From: Bacteroidales bacterium
GTDB taxonomy: Bacteria; Bacteroidota; Bacteroidia; Bacteroidales; Paludibacteraceae
Length of the DNA: 21,248 bases
Assembly: GCA_900766775.1 (NCBI GenBank)
Contig: CAAFXN010000165.1
Location: 1 to 21,248 of the forward strand
Reading direction: 5' to 3'
Shown: positions 9,801-14,826 of the stretch, piece by piece
Numbering within the stretch: position 1 is the stretch's first letter
Layout: every line of letters begins with the position of its first letter
Position numbers and translations under genes: made by a program
The notes under the pieces: model-generated
Database searches by the model: none
Told to the model about the DNA's origin: nothing
The model's input: the letters and a program-made list of their open reading frames with translations, nothing else

Positions 9801-10521
9801 CAACAGCGGCGCGAGCGACGACTACGTGCAGGACGAGGATGTGCCTTTCCTATCCTCGGGGATTGAGACGGCAGACGATGTGGTGGTGTCGCCGCTGAAT
9901 ATCTACACGCTCTCAGGCGAGCAGACCCTCATGGCGGATATCCGCCGCGAGATAAGCATCATCCCCATCGGCATGGTGGTGAGCGACGAGATACGCGAGG
10001 ACTACGACAGCCTCTACCTCTCTTTCCGCCTCTCCACCACGTGGAGCGACGAGTGCTACCTCTGCGACAATCTCACGCACACGCGCGTACCTATATGGAA
10101 TGATACGCGAGTGAAAGTGCCGGTGCCCGCCGCCAACCACGAACTGCGCTACTACATCGAGGGTCCCGCCTACGTCCCCGCAGGTCCCGACACCCCCACG
10201 GATATTGAGAATAACGGAAACAACGAAAACAACGATAACAACGAAAACTACCTAACCAACGCAAAGGTACAAGTCTATACCCCTGCCCCGCAAACCGTTA
10301 CCGTAGTGGCAAACACCCCGATACAACAAGTCCGCGTCTTCGACATCACCGGTCGCCCCCTCCTCATAAAGTCTCCCTTTAAGGGAGATTTAGAGGGTCG
10401 TAAGGGGGATTTAGAGGGTCTCTCCCCCGTCCTAACCCTCACCGTACCGAGCGGCATCGCCTTCGTAGAAACCACCCTTACCAACAATACCACCACTCGC
10501 ACCAAACTCCTCGTACCCTGA
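3856..10521 (+). CDS. giant exported protein with type IX secretion C-terminal domain
   Basis: This 2221-residue protein begins with a signal peptide (about 1-31, cleavage after AQA). The long middle is beta-rich and has no catalytic motif I recognise. Around residues 875-1038 a segment ending FLVDDICLF resembles a carbohydrate-binding jelly-roll module. Near 1568 a W..TVSTEWGDDRNW stretch followed by TNVVIP resembles domains seen in large Bacteroidetes surface proteins. An Asn/Glu-rich linker (about 2117-2130) leads to a C-terminal beta domain (about 2138-2221) with VRVFDITGRPLL and VPSGIAFVETTL...TKLLVP, the pattern of type A T9SS sorting domains. A repeat-derived insert, SPFKGDLEGRKGDLEG, splits this domain. 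Its start overlaps the upstream stop (ATGA). It is most likely surface-attached or secreted; an adhesin or glycan-binding role is inference. Antisense open frames along it are codon-bias shadows. Confidence 0.85.
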   Translation: MKMSRLNKIERAVRMWLAFMAMMLPLLSAQAETASELLLTEMTNDTITLAYSNDNTNYYLMVGKDNSISATLNNTDTTALWKVYNFYGVGFKLENLSTHRWLRVEEAKKGYNFLMVADISGGTMFCINSVEEEPDYATTGRGFASIYFMGGQYQRFFLYYDASKNKKKWAGQSSTESFLRIEQWTRYSSASYEITTDYSVWNLPFVDEVHAFSKNQVHSNTYKVWLRTVSYLYCRPEGVNSLPQLLYSNSTEPTNAVSPTYYWASNLDPETSRLTATQFVNSGEIEEERARDMIKATVVKGANVGEWRVTMTPQGKSPINLRDSNRNYTDYTDYWVMTVASTSRDEDEPASSTIKRPVVRVAGHHRLMDGLYASTSPTNYYFTTEGGTHTFQSNLTLIKGKAIFGKDEQVLENPYANNLAGYVFSDTTQKVLSLKEVEVAFSAGEDTWVSAEKVGDGSSNTFTATANDNYNPASRTASLLSIYTYKDNGKTYGTTVQTRIYQAGSNETGEVKMRHQPGAGNTSLNEHGMQAVHTVEKTIYYVPDVEMELQLSQATFKGYMRWYDYETDKDPMFDKDGNAIEKFWVREPTTQLDNSAYLFKSINMDGKTSHGRYADMPLITGGCGGVGNATPVPNPIIKANWTKAQTVKGDGRRDIACDVSCYLDYSITDTAITEPTLSYRQIFHLRPAEEIAKKISDCKASKGEYFEVHHYTAPTGQPVHLSTNIKHYDNSNIADLCMFYDKDGKLQRIGKGYSEAVWYKDNEEMSVVNRSNDNVVVESATADTVVYDLRLPSSVSGLEEDLLLVRFYVVFAPYTLYGPTQQTLITQEEIAKNYDILAAQDFNFDIPGTTDVKYYDGHLPWNEATYGYVYPAETPDYIRVVNKGFPYYGEYTITNRVDQSTWAVGEQHGGAANGYCFYADGTIVPGLVTSVSTDAQICSGQQMFFSAWVCNPNQGGNGDDPVFRFNVQGRNKEENGEWTDWENVGQFYTGPIAKGGKWYQVKFPIVSEKNYDESRVSIYNFAPTNSGNDFLVDDICLFASRLPLQAYQATTTCAEDSNEVIISRIDYTRLTGDWAGKLIYYQVYNTTGDSALWAKYYRYGEMDKVTYPDCRYGYICIPCNEYDPSRSGDLNYQDEHLYMKDDESKMVYSSVTQFIDTLLELKENHGRVRAQKAYVKTYDNAQDTEGRWVLYVGEIISKEQLKNTCRYEVRMAGSKSDLSNPDCALQAELPLNHQATFLFDGKVAPEGGVCANNLYPIDVVVTNQYVDEQGHSQTIRANAYADWLVADRADDIFRDDKLKTQENINKANAAFRAKYGYDRGKVEDAIRCMRQQPTDGKPNPNLEVSDAELLVTTEWMQEPWKVELLQDLAARGYLKLRQQTTWCYMTSEDTVRYWIFPISGTAEAKVGEDTITLNDCNSPSYMRICVNKSDYNFSLSPLPKQDMDEQQRGQLPGLRVSASDANKCIVSSIGECSDKVTGLVPDSCKLTDTNDPAVLEAMKKKGFQMGYSNVLSDNKLSLTLTPLKSNTDTMRAGYTYTMRVKMLGSGGVADGCEVGYSYFKVMVLPDTMIWSPTVSTEWGDDRNWRGIANGDTIAGYAPLAEKTNVVIPTMEDPSRYPYISNHNCYPTDANYTSHGCKDIQFCKNAILINQHLLDYKRAFVDMVINSARWYSVAAPLKSMYSGDFFIPHSGKYTGTWKNLESSRPFEVEPFRGMRTSDAAYAFAVAYYNKSVDVYHAVDNASTLFSAKTAAFARSNAMNEALQAGMGLQVRGYGPGDDGEELVVRLPKQDETYYYFYADGSQSSKRDDIPNRNTGYSFAFDPSEQDTTMTITLGNEQESEYFLFGNPTMAYIDMERFCTDNPGIEKMFQYMNGTTWITVSPNTGTGAFDDRLVAPMQSVLLRALSPATTLTLRLKPSHLTGLVQTEYTDDNYMPSYKPARAAAPARENGWGEATPAVMDIALYTPLADYENQAYATAFAALATNSGASDDYVQDEDVPFLSSGIETADDVVVSPLNIYTLSGEQTLMADIRREISIIPIGMVVSDEIREDYDSLYLSFRLSTTWSDECYLCDNLTHTRVPIWNDTRVKVPVPAANHELRYYIEGPAYVPAGPDTPTDIENNGNNENNDNNENYLTNAKVQVYTPAPQTVTVVANTPIQQVRVFDITGRPLLIKSPFKGDLEGRKGDLEGLSPVLTLTVPSGIAFVETTLTNNTTTRTKLLVP
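10372..10420. repeat. dispersed palindromic repeat inserted in frame
   Basis: TCTCCCTT-T-AAGGGAGA (10372-10388) is a perfect 8-bp-arm palindrome. GATTTAGAGGGTC occurs twice (10387-10399 and 10408-10420). The element is in frame within the giant gene and encodes a Gly/Asp/Leu/Glu-rich loop. Its form is like short intergenic repeats common in Bacteroidetes genomes. Confidence 0.7.
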
Positions 10522-10615
10522 CCGATATGCTGACAGGAAAGTGGCGGAAAGGGGAAAGTCGAAGGAATAGTACGATTGTTAAGATTGCCTCCGTCGTCGC
10601 CTTATCGGGTGTTTT

Positions 10616-10656
10616 TCGCGGGTCTACCGCGGGTCTACCGCGGGTCGTCAGCGGGG
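10616..10656. repeat. second 11-bp tandem repeat array
   Basis: TCGCGGGTCTA, CCGCGGGTCTA and CCGCGGGTCGT follow in 11-base register, the same family and orientation as the array at 2899-3048. It lies just downstream of the giant gene. The stretch 10522-10919 otherwise holds only the inverted repeat at 10696-10811 and no convincing gene. Confidence 0.75.
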
Positions 10657-10695
10657 AAATAACGCACCAAAAATGTACTTTTGTTAAGAATAAGC

Positions 10696-10811
10696 ATTTT
10701 GTGGCAGTGTGGCAGTGTGGCAGTGTGGCGGCTGTTTCTATAAACTCACCCGCGCGCACACACGTATATATTTTAGGAAACAGCCGCCACACTGCCACAC
10801 TGCCACAAAAT
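10696..10811. repeat. large inverted repeat with GTGGCAGT units
   Basis: The left arm (10696-10740) and right arm (10774-10811) are complementary over about 37 bases: ATTTTGTGGCAGTGTGG... with CCACACTGCCACAAAAT. The left arm carries one extra 8-base GTGGCAGT unit. The loop of about 33 bases is GC-rich and then purine/pyrimidine-alternating. It could act as a strong terminator for the giant gene or be a small mobile (MITE-like) element; no target-site duplication was recognised. Confidence 0.75.
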
Positions 10812-10919
10812 ACCACATCTTACAAGCCCGCTCAGAGGCGCAAAAGGGGTTCCAAAAGGCTCTTTACACACCGCAAAAAGCAAAAAAATAAAGGAAAATG
10901 CAATTTTTTTGCAAAATTA

Positions 10920-10951
10920 TTTGCTCATATCAAAAAAAAGCAGTACCTTTG
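10920..10951 (+). promoter_or_regulatory. promoter of the tRNA-Thr/tRNA-Tyr operon
   Basis: TTTG (10920-10923), 20 bases, then TACCTTTG (10944-10951). The spacer is nearly identical to that of the tRNA promoter at 62-93, which indicates host ownership of this operon start. Confidence 0.85.
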
Positions 10952-11006
10952 CACCGCTTTTCCGCCGAACAGGATTTTCTGCACGACGCGAACGGGAAAC
11001 ATGACC

Positions 11007-11080
11007 GCCTCTTTAGCTCAGTTGGCCAGAGCACGTGATTTGTAATCTCGGGGTCGTTGGTTCGAATCCGACAAGAGGCT
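11007..11080 (+). tRNA. tRNA-Thr (TGT), copy 1
   Basis: A complete cloverleaf of 74 bases with acceptor GCCTCTT/AAGAGGC, loop TTTGTAA giving anticodon TGT, and T loop TTCGAAT. It lies 55 bases after a host promoter. An exact second copy occurs at 11459-11532. Confidence 0.95.
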
Positions 11081-11114
11081 CAGGAAAGAAACATGAACTT
11101 TGAAATAATGGTAT

Positions 11115-11199
11115 AGGGGTGTGTTCCAGAGTGGCCAAATGGGGCAGACTGTAAATCTGCTGTCTCTCGACTTCGGTGGTTCGAATCCATCCGCTCCAA
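11115..11199 (+). tRNA. tRNA-Tyr (GTA)
   Basis: The anticodon arm GCAGA-CTGTAAA-TCTGC gives GTA, and there is a long class II variable arm and T loop TTCGAAT. The acceptor AGGGGTG/CGCTCCA pairs at six positions with two wobbles and has A-A at the end, so the ends look eroded or exchanged. The Thr-Tyr order matches the host tRNA operon that often precedes tuf. Confidence 0.85.
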
Positions 11200-11222
11200 C
11201 AACATATTAATAAAGTAAGCTA

Positions 11223-11294
11223 GCGAACATAGTTCAATTGGTAGAGCAGCACCCCGTTGGAGGGGAAATATGAGTTCGAATCTCATTATTCGCG
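11223..11294 (+). tRNA. tRNA-like gene, isotype unclear
   Basis: Acceptor GCGAACA/TATTCGC (one mismatch), D arm GTTC-AATTGGTA-GAGC and T arm ATGAG-TTCGAAT-CTCAT are sound. The anticodon arm is irregular: CCCC and GGGG enclose GTTGGA, giving a 6-base loop, or a 7-base loop GTTGGAG (TGG, Pro) with a weak stem. It occupies the place where a Gly tRNA stands in the usual Thr-Tyr-Gly-Thr operon. Confidence 0.6.
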
Positions 11295-11322
11295 TATCTG
11301 TTACTTAAGTAAAATAACCAAA

Positions 11323-11452
11323 GTACATATAGTAATGATAGTAAATTGACCTAAATGCATACTATCTGAAAGCAGTAATGCAAAGTCGAGGGTATGGTCA
11401 TAACACCCGTGGTAATGGCGGTTTGCTGGTTGGAATCCAGTACTATATGTAC
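11323..11452 (+). ncRNA. tRNA-like RNA with long acceptor stem and inserted arm
   Basis: A perfect 12-bp helix (GTACATATAGTA, 11323-11334, with TACTATATGTAC, 11441-11452) closes a 130-base element. Directly before the 3' strand is a T arm, GCTGG-TTGGAAT-CCAGT, with G in place of C56. A 7-bp hairpin GATAGTA/TACTATC with loop ending TGCA could be a D arm. The remainder has GGGT...ACCC around GGTCATAA but no standard anticodon arm. It could be a tRNA carrying an insertion, or a decoy. Confidence 0.5.
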
Positions 11453-11458
11453 AATATT

Positions 11459-11532
11459 GCCTCTTTAGCTCAGTTGGCCAGAGCACGTGATTTGTAATCT
11501 CGGGGTCGTTGGTTCGAATCCGACAAGAGGCT
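11459..11532 (+). tRNA. tRNA-Thr (TGT), copy 2, identical to copy 1
   Basis: All 74 bases equal 11007-11080, while the flanks differ from the first bases on either side. This points to recent capture of the gene or to conversion between copies. Confidence 0.95.
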
Positions 11533-11540
11533 CTAAAAGT

Positions 11541-11784
11541 TCTTTGAAATATTCAAATAGATTGTAGACTTACAGTCAGGATAGAATTATCCTGTGGCTC
11601 AGGTTCCTTCCTATAGGTGCATCCGCCCATTTATCGCGAAACTATGGTACGCTCGATGTTCTTGGTGCTCTATAAGTCACTACTAATACTAGTCAATATG
11701 TAGTGGTCGAAAAAAGAGATTGTAAATCACATGCTAAAAGAATTGTGATGAAAGGAGTAAGCTTATCTATTTGAATTTCAAAGA
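11541..11784 (+). ncRNA. structured RNA of about 244 bases between two tRNAs
   Basis: TCTTTGAAA-TA-TTCAAATAGAT (11541-11562) pairs with ATCTATTTGAATTTCAAAGA (11765-11784), 20 bp with a 2-base bulge. Inside are further hairpins, such as CAGGATA/TATCCTG, CACTAC/GTAGTG and ATCACA/TGTGAT. The interior is richer in GC than the surroundings and has no open frame. It starts 8 bases after tRNA-Thr and ends 7 bases before tRNA-Ser, so it is probably cut from the same transcript. I do not recognise it as RNase P, tmRNA, 6S or a riboswitch. Confidence 0.6.
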
Positions 11785-11791
11785 TCTTTAC

Positions 11792-11879
11792 GGAAGGTTG
11801 GTAGAGTTGGCTTAATACACCGGTCTTGAAAACCGACGAACCTTAAAAAGTTCCGGGGGTTCGAATCCCTCACCTTCCG
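11792..11879 (+). tRNA. tRNA-Ser (TGA)
   Basis: An 88-base class II tRNA with acceptor GGAAGGT/ACCTTCC, anticodon arm CGGT-CTTGAAA-ACCG giving TGA, a long variable arm and T loop TTCGAAT. Confidence 0.92.
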
Positions 11880-11966
11880 CTTAATGAATAATGTGGGGTC
11901 CAGCAGAGGTCGTAAAGTCAAAATTGATGTATTTGACAAAAATAATATAATTTAATTTAAATAATT

Positions 11967-12450
11967 ATGGGAATAATTGATAATTTTACTGATGCGTAGT
12001 TTATAGAGTTAGTAACTACATGTACTACTTGGAAAGAATTAGGATAGAAATTAGGATATAAAAAAGAAATATCATCTGATAATAAGAAAAAAAATATTAA
12101 ATAGATGCGCTTTATTAGATATTAATAATTTCTCCATAAAAAAGATAAAACCTGTATCTTCTAAAACCAAAAAAGAACTTTTTAGCTTTAGAAAAAATTG
12201 GCAAAGTGCACGTACTGCAATACGTAAAGACGCACAAAAAGTTTTTGATCAATCTGGAAAACCTTACAAATGTGCTATATGTGGTTATGATAAACATGTT
12301 GAAATAGCTCATATAAAAGCAGTATCAGAATTTGATGATTCCGCTTTATTAACAGAAATTAATAATCCTGATAATTTAATAGCATTATGTCCTAATCATC
12401 ATTGGGAATTTGATAATAATTTATTAAAATTAAATATAGTGGGTGAGTGA
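11967..12450 (+). CDS. HNH endonuclease, TAG-recoded and frameshifted
   Basis: From the ATG at 11967 the frame reads MGIIDNFTDA-Q-FIELV, then TWKELG-Q-KLGYK, where the two Q are TAG codons (11997 and 12045). This is the N-terminal DNA-binding part seen in phage HNH endonucleases. At an A8 run (12087-12094) the frame must drop one base to continue as ILNRCALLDINNF. The C-terminal part has CAICGY, VEIAHI and NLIALCPNHHWEF, a Cys-containing HNH domain, ending at TGA 12448-12450. About 160 residues in total. The frameshift may be a real mutation, slippage on the A run or a sequencing error. The end overlaps the following tRNA-Met by 13 bases. Its place inside a tRNA array fits a homing endonuclease that spreads among phage genomes. 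Confidence 0.75.
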
Positions 12451-12517
12451 AACGGATATACAGATCACGTCAGCCTCATAAGCTGCACAATAGCGAGTTC
12501 GACTCTCGCCTCCGCTA
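12438..12517 (+). tRNA. tRNA-Met-like (CAT)
   Basis: D arm GTGA/TCAC with a large loop, anticodon loop CTCATAA giving CAT, T arm GCGAG-TTCGACT-CTCGC. The acceptor AGTGGGT/CTCCGCT has two wobbles and one mismatch, and position 8 is not U. The 5' end lies inside the HNH gene. It could read AUG, or AUA if the C34 is modified to lysidine. Confidence 0.7.
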
Positions 12518-12522
12518 CTAAA

Positions 12523-12543
12523 AGGCTGTTAGTTCAGTGGTTA
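12523..12543 (+). tRNA. tRNA 5' fragment (acceptor and D-arm start)
   Basis: AGGCTGT-TA-GTTC-AGTGGTTA is the start of a tRNA, but no D-stem partner, anticodon arm or T arm follows before tRNA-Ile at 12555. It is a remnant or a separate half. Confidence 0.5.
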
Positions 12544-12554
12544 TTGTAAATTAT

Positions 12555-12628
12555 AGTCGTGTGGCGCAATTGGTTAGCGCAAAAGTCTTATACACTTAAG
12601 GTTATAGGTTCAAGTTCTATCGCGACTA
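12555..12628 (+). tRNA. tRNA-Ile (TAT)
   Basis: 74 bases, acceptor AGTCGTG/CGCGACT, D arm GCGC/GCGC, anticodon arm AAGT-CTTATAC-ACTT giving TAT, and T loop TTCAAGT. It should read AUA, a frequent codon in this AT-rich DNA. Confidence 0.9.
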
Positions 12629-12668
12629 CAGATTTTAGTAATAAAATATTTAAAAATAAATAATAATT

Positions 12669-13538
12669 ATGTATTTTACATTTGCTTTTTGGTGTAAACC
12701 ATTAAAAAATAAGAGATTTAATCATTCAACATATGAGAATATAATGCTTTATCATGCTATGTCTAATGCATTTCTTAAACATCTAGGACAAAAGACGTGT
12801 TTAATGGCTGATAAAGAAGGTGTTGAATTATTAAGTTTTATTGATTATGATAAAGTGGTTATATTAGAAGAGTTAGATAGAGATAATCTAAACTTTCTAT
12901 TCTCCGCTATGCCTAAATTCTATGCTTTACAACACATGAGTTTAGAAGATGTATTGATAGATTATGATTTATTTATATATAAACCTTAGACATTAGAGTT
13001 ATTAGCTAATAAAGATTGTGACATGATTTATTCATTCTACGAAGGATCGGATATGCCCAATTGTAGTAAGCAATCAGTAGATGGACACAATCGATGTTTA
13101 GAAATCCTCAGAAAATATCAGGATGAAATAGAGTATAATATACCACCTAATTCTTTAGATGTATCTTATCCAAATACTTCTTTAATGAAGTTTAATAATC
13201 AGGAATTCAAAGATACTATTGTATCTAATTATTTCAAACATTATGAATTATTAAAGAATGAAGATTTCTCCAATTGTACATGGCCTGATGTTTATATAGA
13301 GCAGTATTTTTTAGGATTAGAAGCTAAAAAGAATAATTATAATATAATTCCTGTCGTTCCTAAATATAATACTGATAAAGATGAAGCTAACTATTTCGCG
13401 TTTGAAATAGGTTTTTGTCATCTTGGAGCAGAAAAGAACCGTTCGAAAAATATGAATCTTAATTCTTTTTATCATTCTGATCTTGAAAGATTCAATGCAT
13501 ATTTAAATGCTTATAATAAATTAGTAAATGTTAAATAA
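12669..13538 (+). CDS. DUF6734 / glycosyltransferase-like protein with internal TAG
   Basis: Reading TAG at 12987-12989 as Gln joins two frames into one 289-residue protein. The N-terminal half has FAFWCKP (5-11), a DKVVILEEL segment and IDYDLFIYKP (97-106), which resembles the DUF6734 family, where similar FWSKP and DxD-type IDxDVFIWKP motifs suggest a nucleotide-sugar transferase fold. The TAG codon is residue 107, straight after this motif, where relatives continue without a break. The C-terminal half is rich in Asn, Tyr and Lys. Both sides have the same composition, and no start signal precedes the ATG at 13023. The protein could modify host or phage surface glycans, but the activity is inference. 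Confidence 0.75.
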
Positions 13539-13758
13539 TATGATATTTGTTATAATATTAATTATTCTAATGATTTCTATATGTATTTATGGTATATTAA
13601 TTACTAGACATTCTGAAAAGAAAAATTATAACAATGGAATTTGTCCTAAATATGGGACTAAATATAAAGAAAGTAAATCTCTCCAATTATCTGGAGAACG
13701 CGATTATTATTGTCCAAATTGTGGAAACTATATAACAGTTTCTTATAATGTTGACTAA
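13528..13758 (+). CDS. membrane-anchored zinc-ribbon-like protein
   Basis: A 76-residue protein with one N-terminal membrane helix (about 4-26) and a cytoplasmic tail ending in a ribbon-like segment. The second knuckle is CPNCG (about 63-67); the first is CPKYG (about 39-43), where the second Cys is Tyr, so metal binding may be lost or altered. The start overlaps the end of the previous gene by 11 bases. Similar short proteins ending in a WVSY- or VSYN-like tail occur in Bacteroidales phages. Function unknown. Confidence 0.65.
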   Translation: MLNNMIFVIILIILMISICIYGILITRHSEKKNYNNGICPKYGTKYKESKSLQLSGERDYYCPNCGNYITVSYNVD

Positions 13759-13774
13759 ATAAAAATAATATAAA

Positions 13775-13894
13775 ATCCTACATTAACCGGTAGGTTGATA
13801 CTTGAAACAATTACAAGAAGAGTACGAGGTGCATGTACAAGTAGAATGCATACGCTTGATTCCCGAGTAAGGAGGTCGGTAACCAGGGATTTTT
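13775..13894 (+). ncRNA. probable structured small RNA
   Basis: AAAATCC at the start can pair with GGATTTT at the end, and TTAACCG with CGGTAA, closing a domain of about 115 bases with inner hairpins CTTG/CAAG and TGCAT/ATGCA. It has no open frame, is less AT-rich than its flanks and runs straight into the terminator at 13895. It could be a phage small RNA or a leader element. No known class is recognised. Confidence 0.5.
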
Positions 13895-13924
13895 GTCTAA
13901 GAATTATTGATTTAATTCTTAGAC
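13895..13924 (+). terminator. strong 12-bp hairpin terminator
   Basis: GTCTAAGAATTA, loop TTGATT, then TAATTCTTAGAC form a perfect 12-bp hairpin. The stem is symmetrical, so it could serve both strands. It ends the RNA at 13775-13894. Positions 13925-14031 hold nothing convincing. Confidence 0.8.
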
Positions 13925-14031
13925 TCTAATTTATAAATCATATGTTATGAAAATAAATAAACAACTTGTATAACAAGTAATTGAAATTCTTATAGAAGAA
14001 ACTATTAAACTAACATTAAACTATTAGAGAT

Positions 14032-14151
14032 ATGATGGGATTAGGAATTATTTTAATTATGCTAAGCTTATTAGGATTTATTTGCGGTTTAATATTTCCT
14101 TTTATTTATAAGAATATAAATTGGATATTTCTTATTTTGACTCTATTTTAA
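14032..14151 (+). CDS. 39-residue hydrophobic protein
   Basis: ATG at 14032 opens MMGLGIILIMLSLLGFICG..., two hydrophobic segments with a short polar turn (YKNIN), ending at TAA. It overlaps the first 31 bases of the next gene in another frame. It is probably a small phage membrane protein. Alternatively it is the N-terminal membrane part of the next protein, separated by a frameshift, because the next gene has no ATG of its own near its start. Confidence 0.5.
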   Translation: MMGLGIILIMLSLLGFICGLIFPFIYKNINWIFLILTLF

Positions 14152-14768
14152 TTGCTCCAGGGATTGCAATCTTAAAATGTAAATCTTATAAAGTTCCTAT
14201 TAAACAAGATGTTATAGACGATCCTGTTAAAATTTATGAAAATAGTATGAAATTAAAAGAATTAACAATTAAAATTCCAAAAGGACAAGAAATTGATTGG
14301 CAAGAAAGTGCTAAACAAGAAAAAATAGTTTTTAAAAATATAAATACTAAACCAAAAAGTTGGAAAGAGTATCTTCGTAGTGGTAACCATCCGAATAAAT
14401 TATGGTTTATAGATCCTGCTTATAAAAGTACTGGGGGAATAGAATCTACTGGAGACGATATTAAAGATTTTAATTTAAATAAATCGGGATGCTGTATGAG
14501 CGCGTATTTACCGTCAAGAGAACTAACAGAAGCATTTCTTGCGATGATGCAACTTATGTCTTTGAGACAAGCATGGATTGATGATTGGGAACCCGATTGG
14601 AGTGATTCTAATGAGAATAAATGGTGTATAATAAATGATATTAATAGATTTGTTATACGTTTATATGGTAGTTGCCATAGATCTTTATCTTTTCCAACAG
14701 AAGAAATGGCTACTGATTTTATGAATTACTTTAAAGATTTATTAAAGATCGCTAAGCCATTGATTTAA
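14121..14768 (+). CDS. phage-family protein of unknown function
   Basis: About 215 residues from a TTG at 14121; no ATG lies between the upstream stop (14109) and codon 43, so the start is uncertain. Visible features are KIPKGQEIDWQESAKQEKIVFKN (about 53-75), SWKEY near 81, a central block AFLAMMQLMSLRQAWIDDWEPDW (about 138-160) and a C-terminal helix EEMATDFMNYFKDLLKIAKPLI. This arrangement (an ID-W start, a Trp-rich middle and the ending F...LIKIAKPL) is one I recall as recurrent in gut Bacteroidales phages and prophages, but it has no known function. It lies just before the second tRNA cluster. Confidence 0.7.
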   Translation: MDISYFDSILIAPGIAILKCKSYKVPIKQDVIDDPVKIYENSMKLKELTIKIPKGQEIDWQESAKQEKIVFKNINTKPKSWKEYLRSGNHPNKLWFIDPAYKSTGGIESTGDDIKDFNLNKSGCCMSAYLPSRELTEAFLAMMQLMSLRQAWIDDWEPDWSDSNENKWCIINDINRFVIRLYGSCHRSLSFPTEEMATDFMNYFKDLLKIAKPLI

Positions 14769-14826
14769 TATGAATTTTAAATATTTAGCGAAGTAATTAT
14801 AAATTTATTATAAAAGCTTCGCTCTT

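Noticed and set aside
4240..10140. Many long antisense and alternate frames within the giant gene
   Set aside because: They are rich in Val, Arg, His and Ala from the codon bias of the real gene and lack start signals or domains.
10527..11045. 172-residue open frame on the plus strand
   Set aside because: It runs through repeats, a promoter and tRNA-Thr; the composition is not protein-like.
11541..11784. Assignment of the structured RNA to GOLLD, ROOL, RNase P or tmRNA
   Set aside because: Length and visible motifs fit none of them.
13947..14030. Frame MKINKQLV, TAA, QVIEILIEETIKLTL suggesting TAA as Gln too
   Set aside because: Other phage genes clearly end in TAA; a single nonsense change or chance is simpler.
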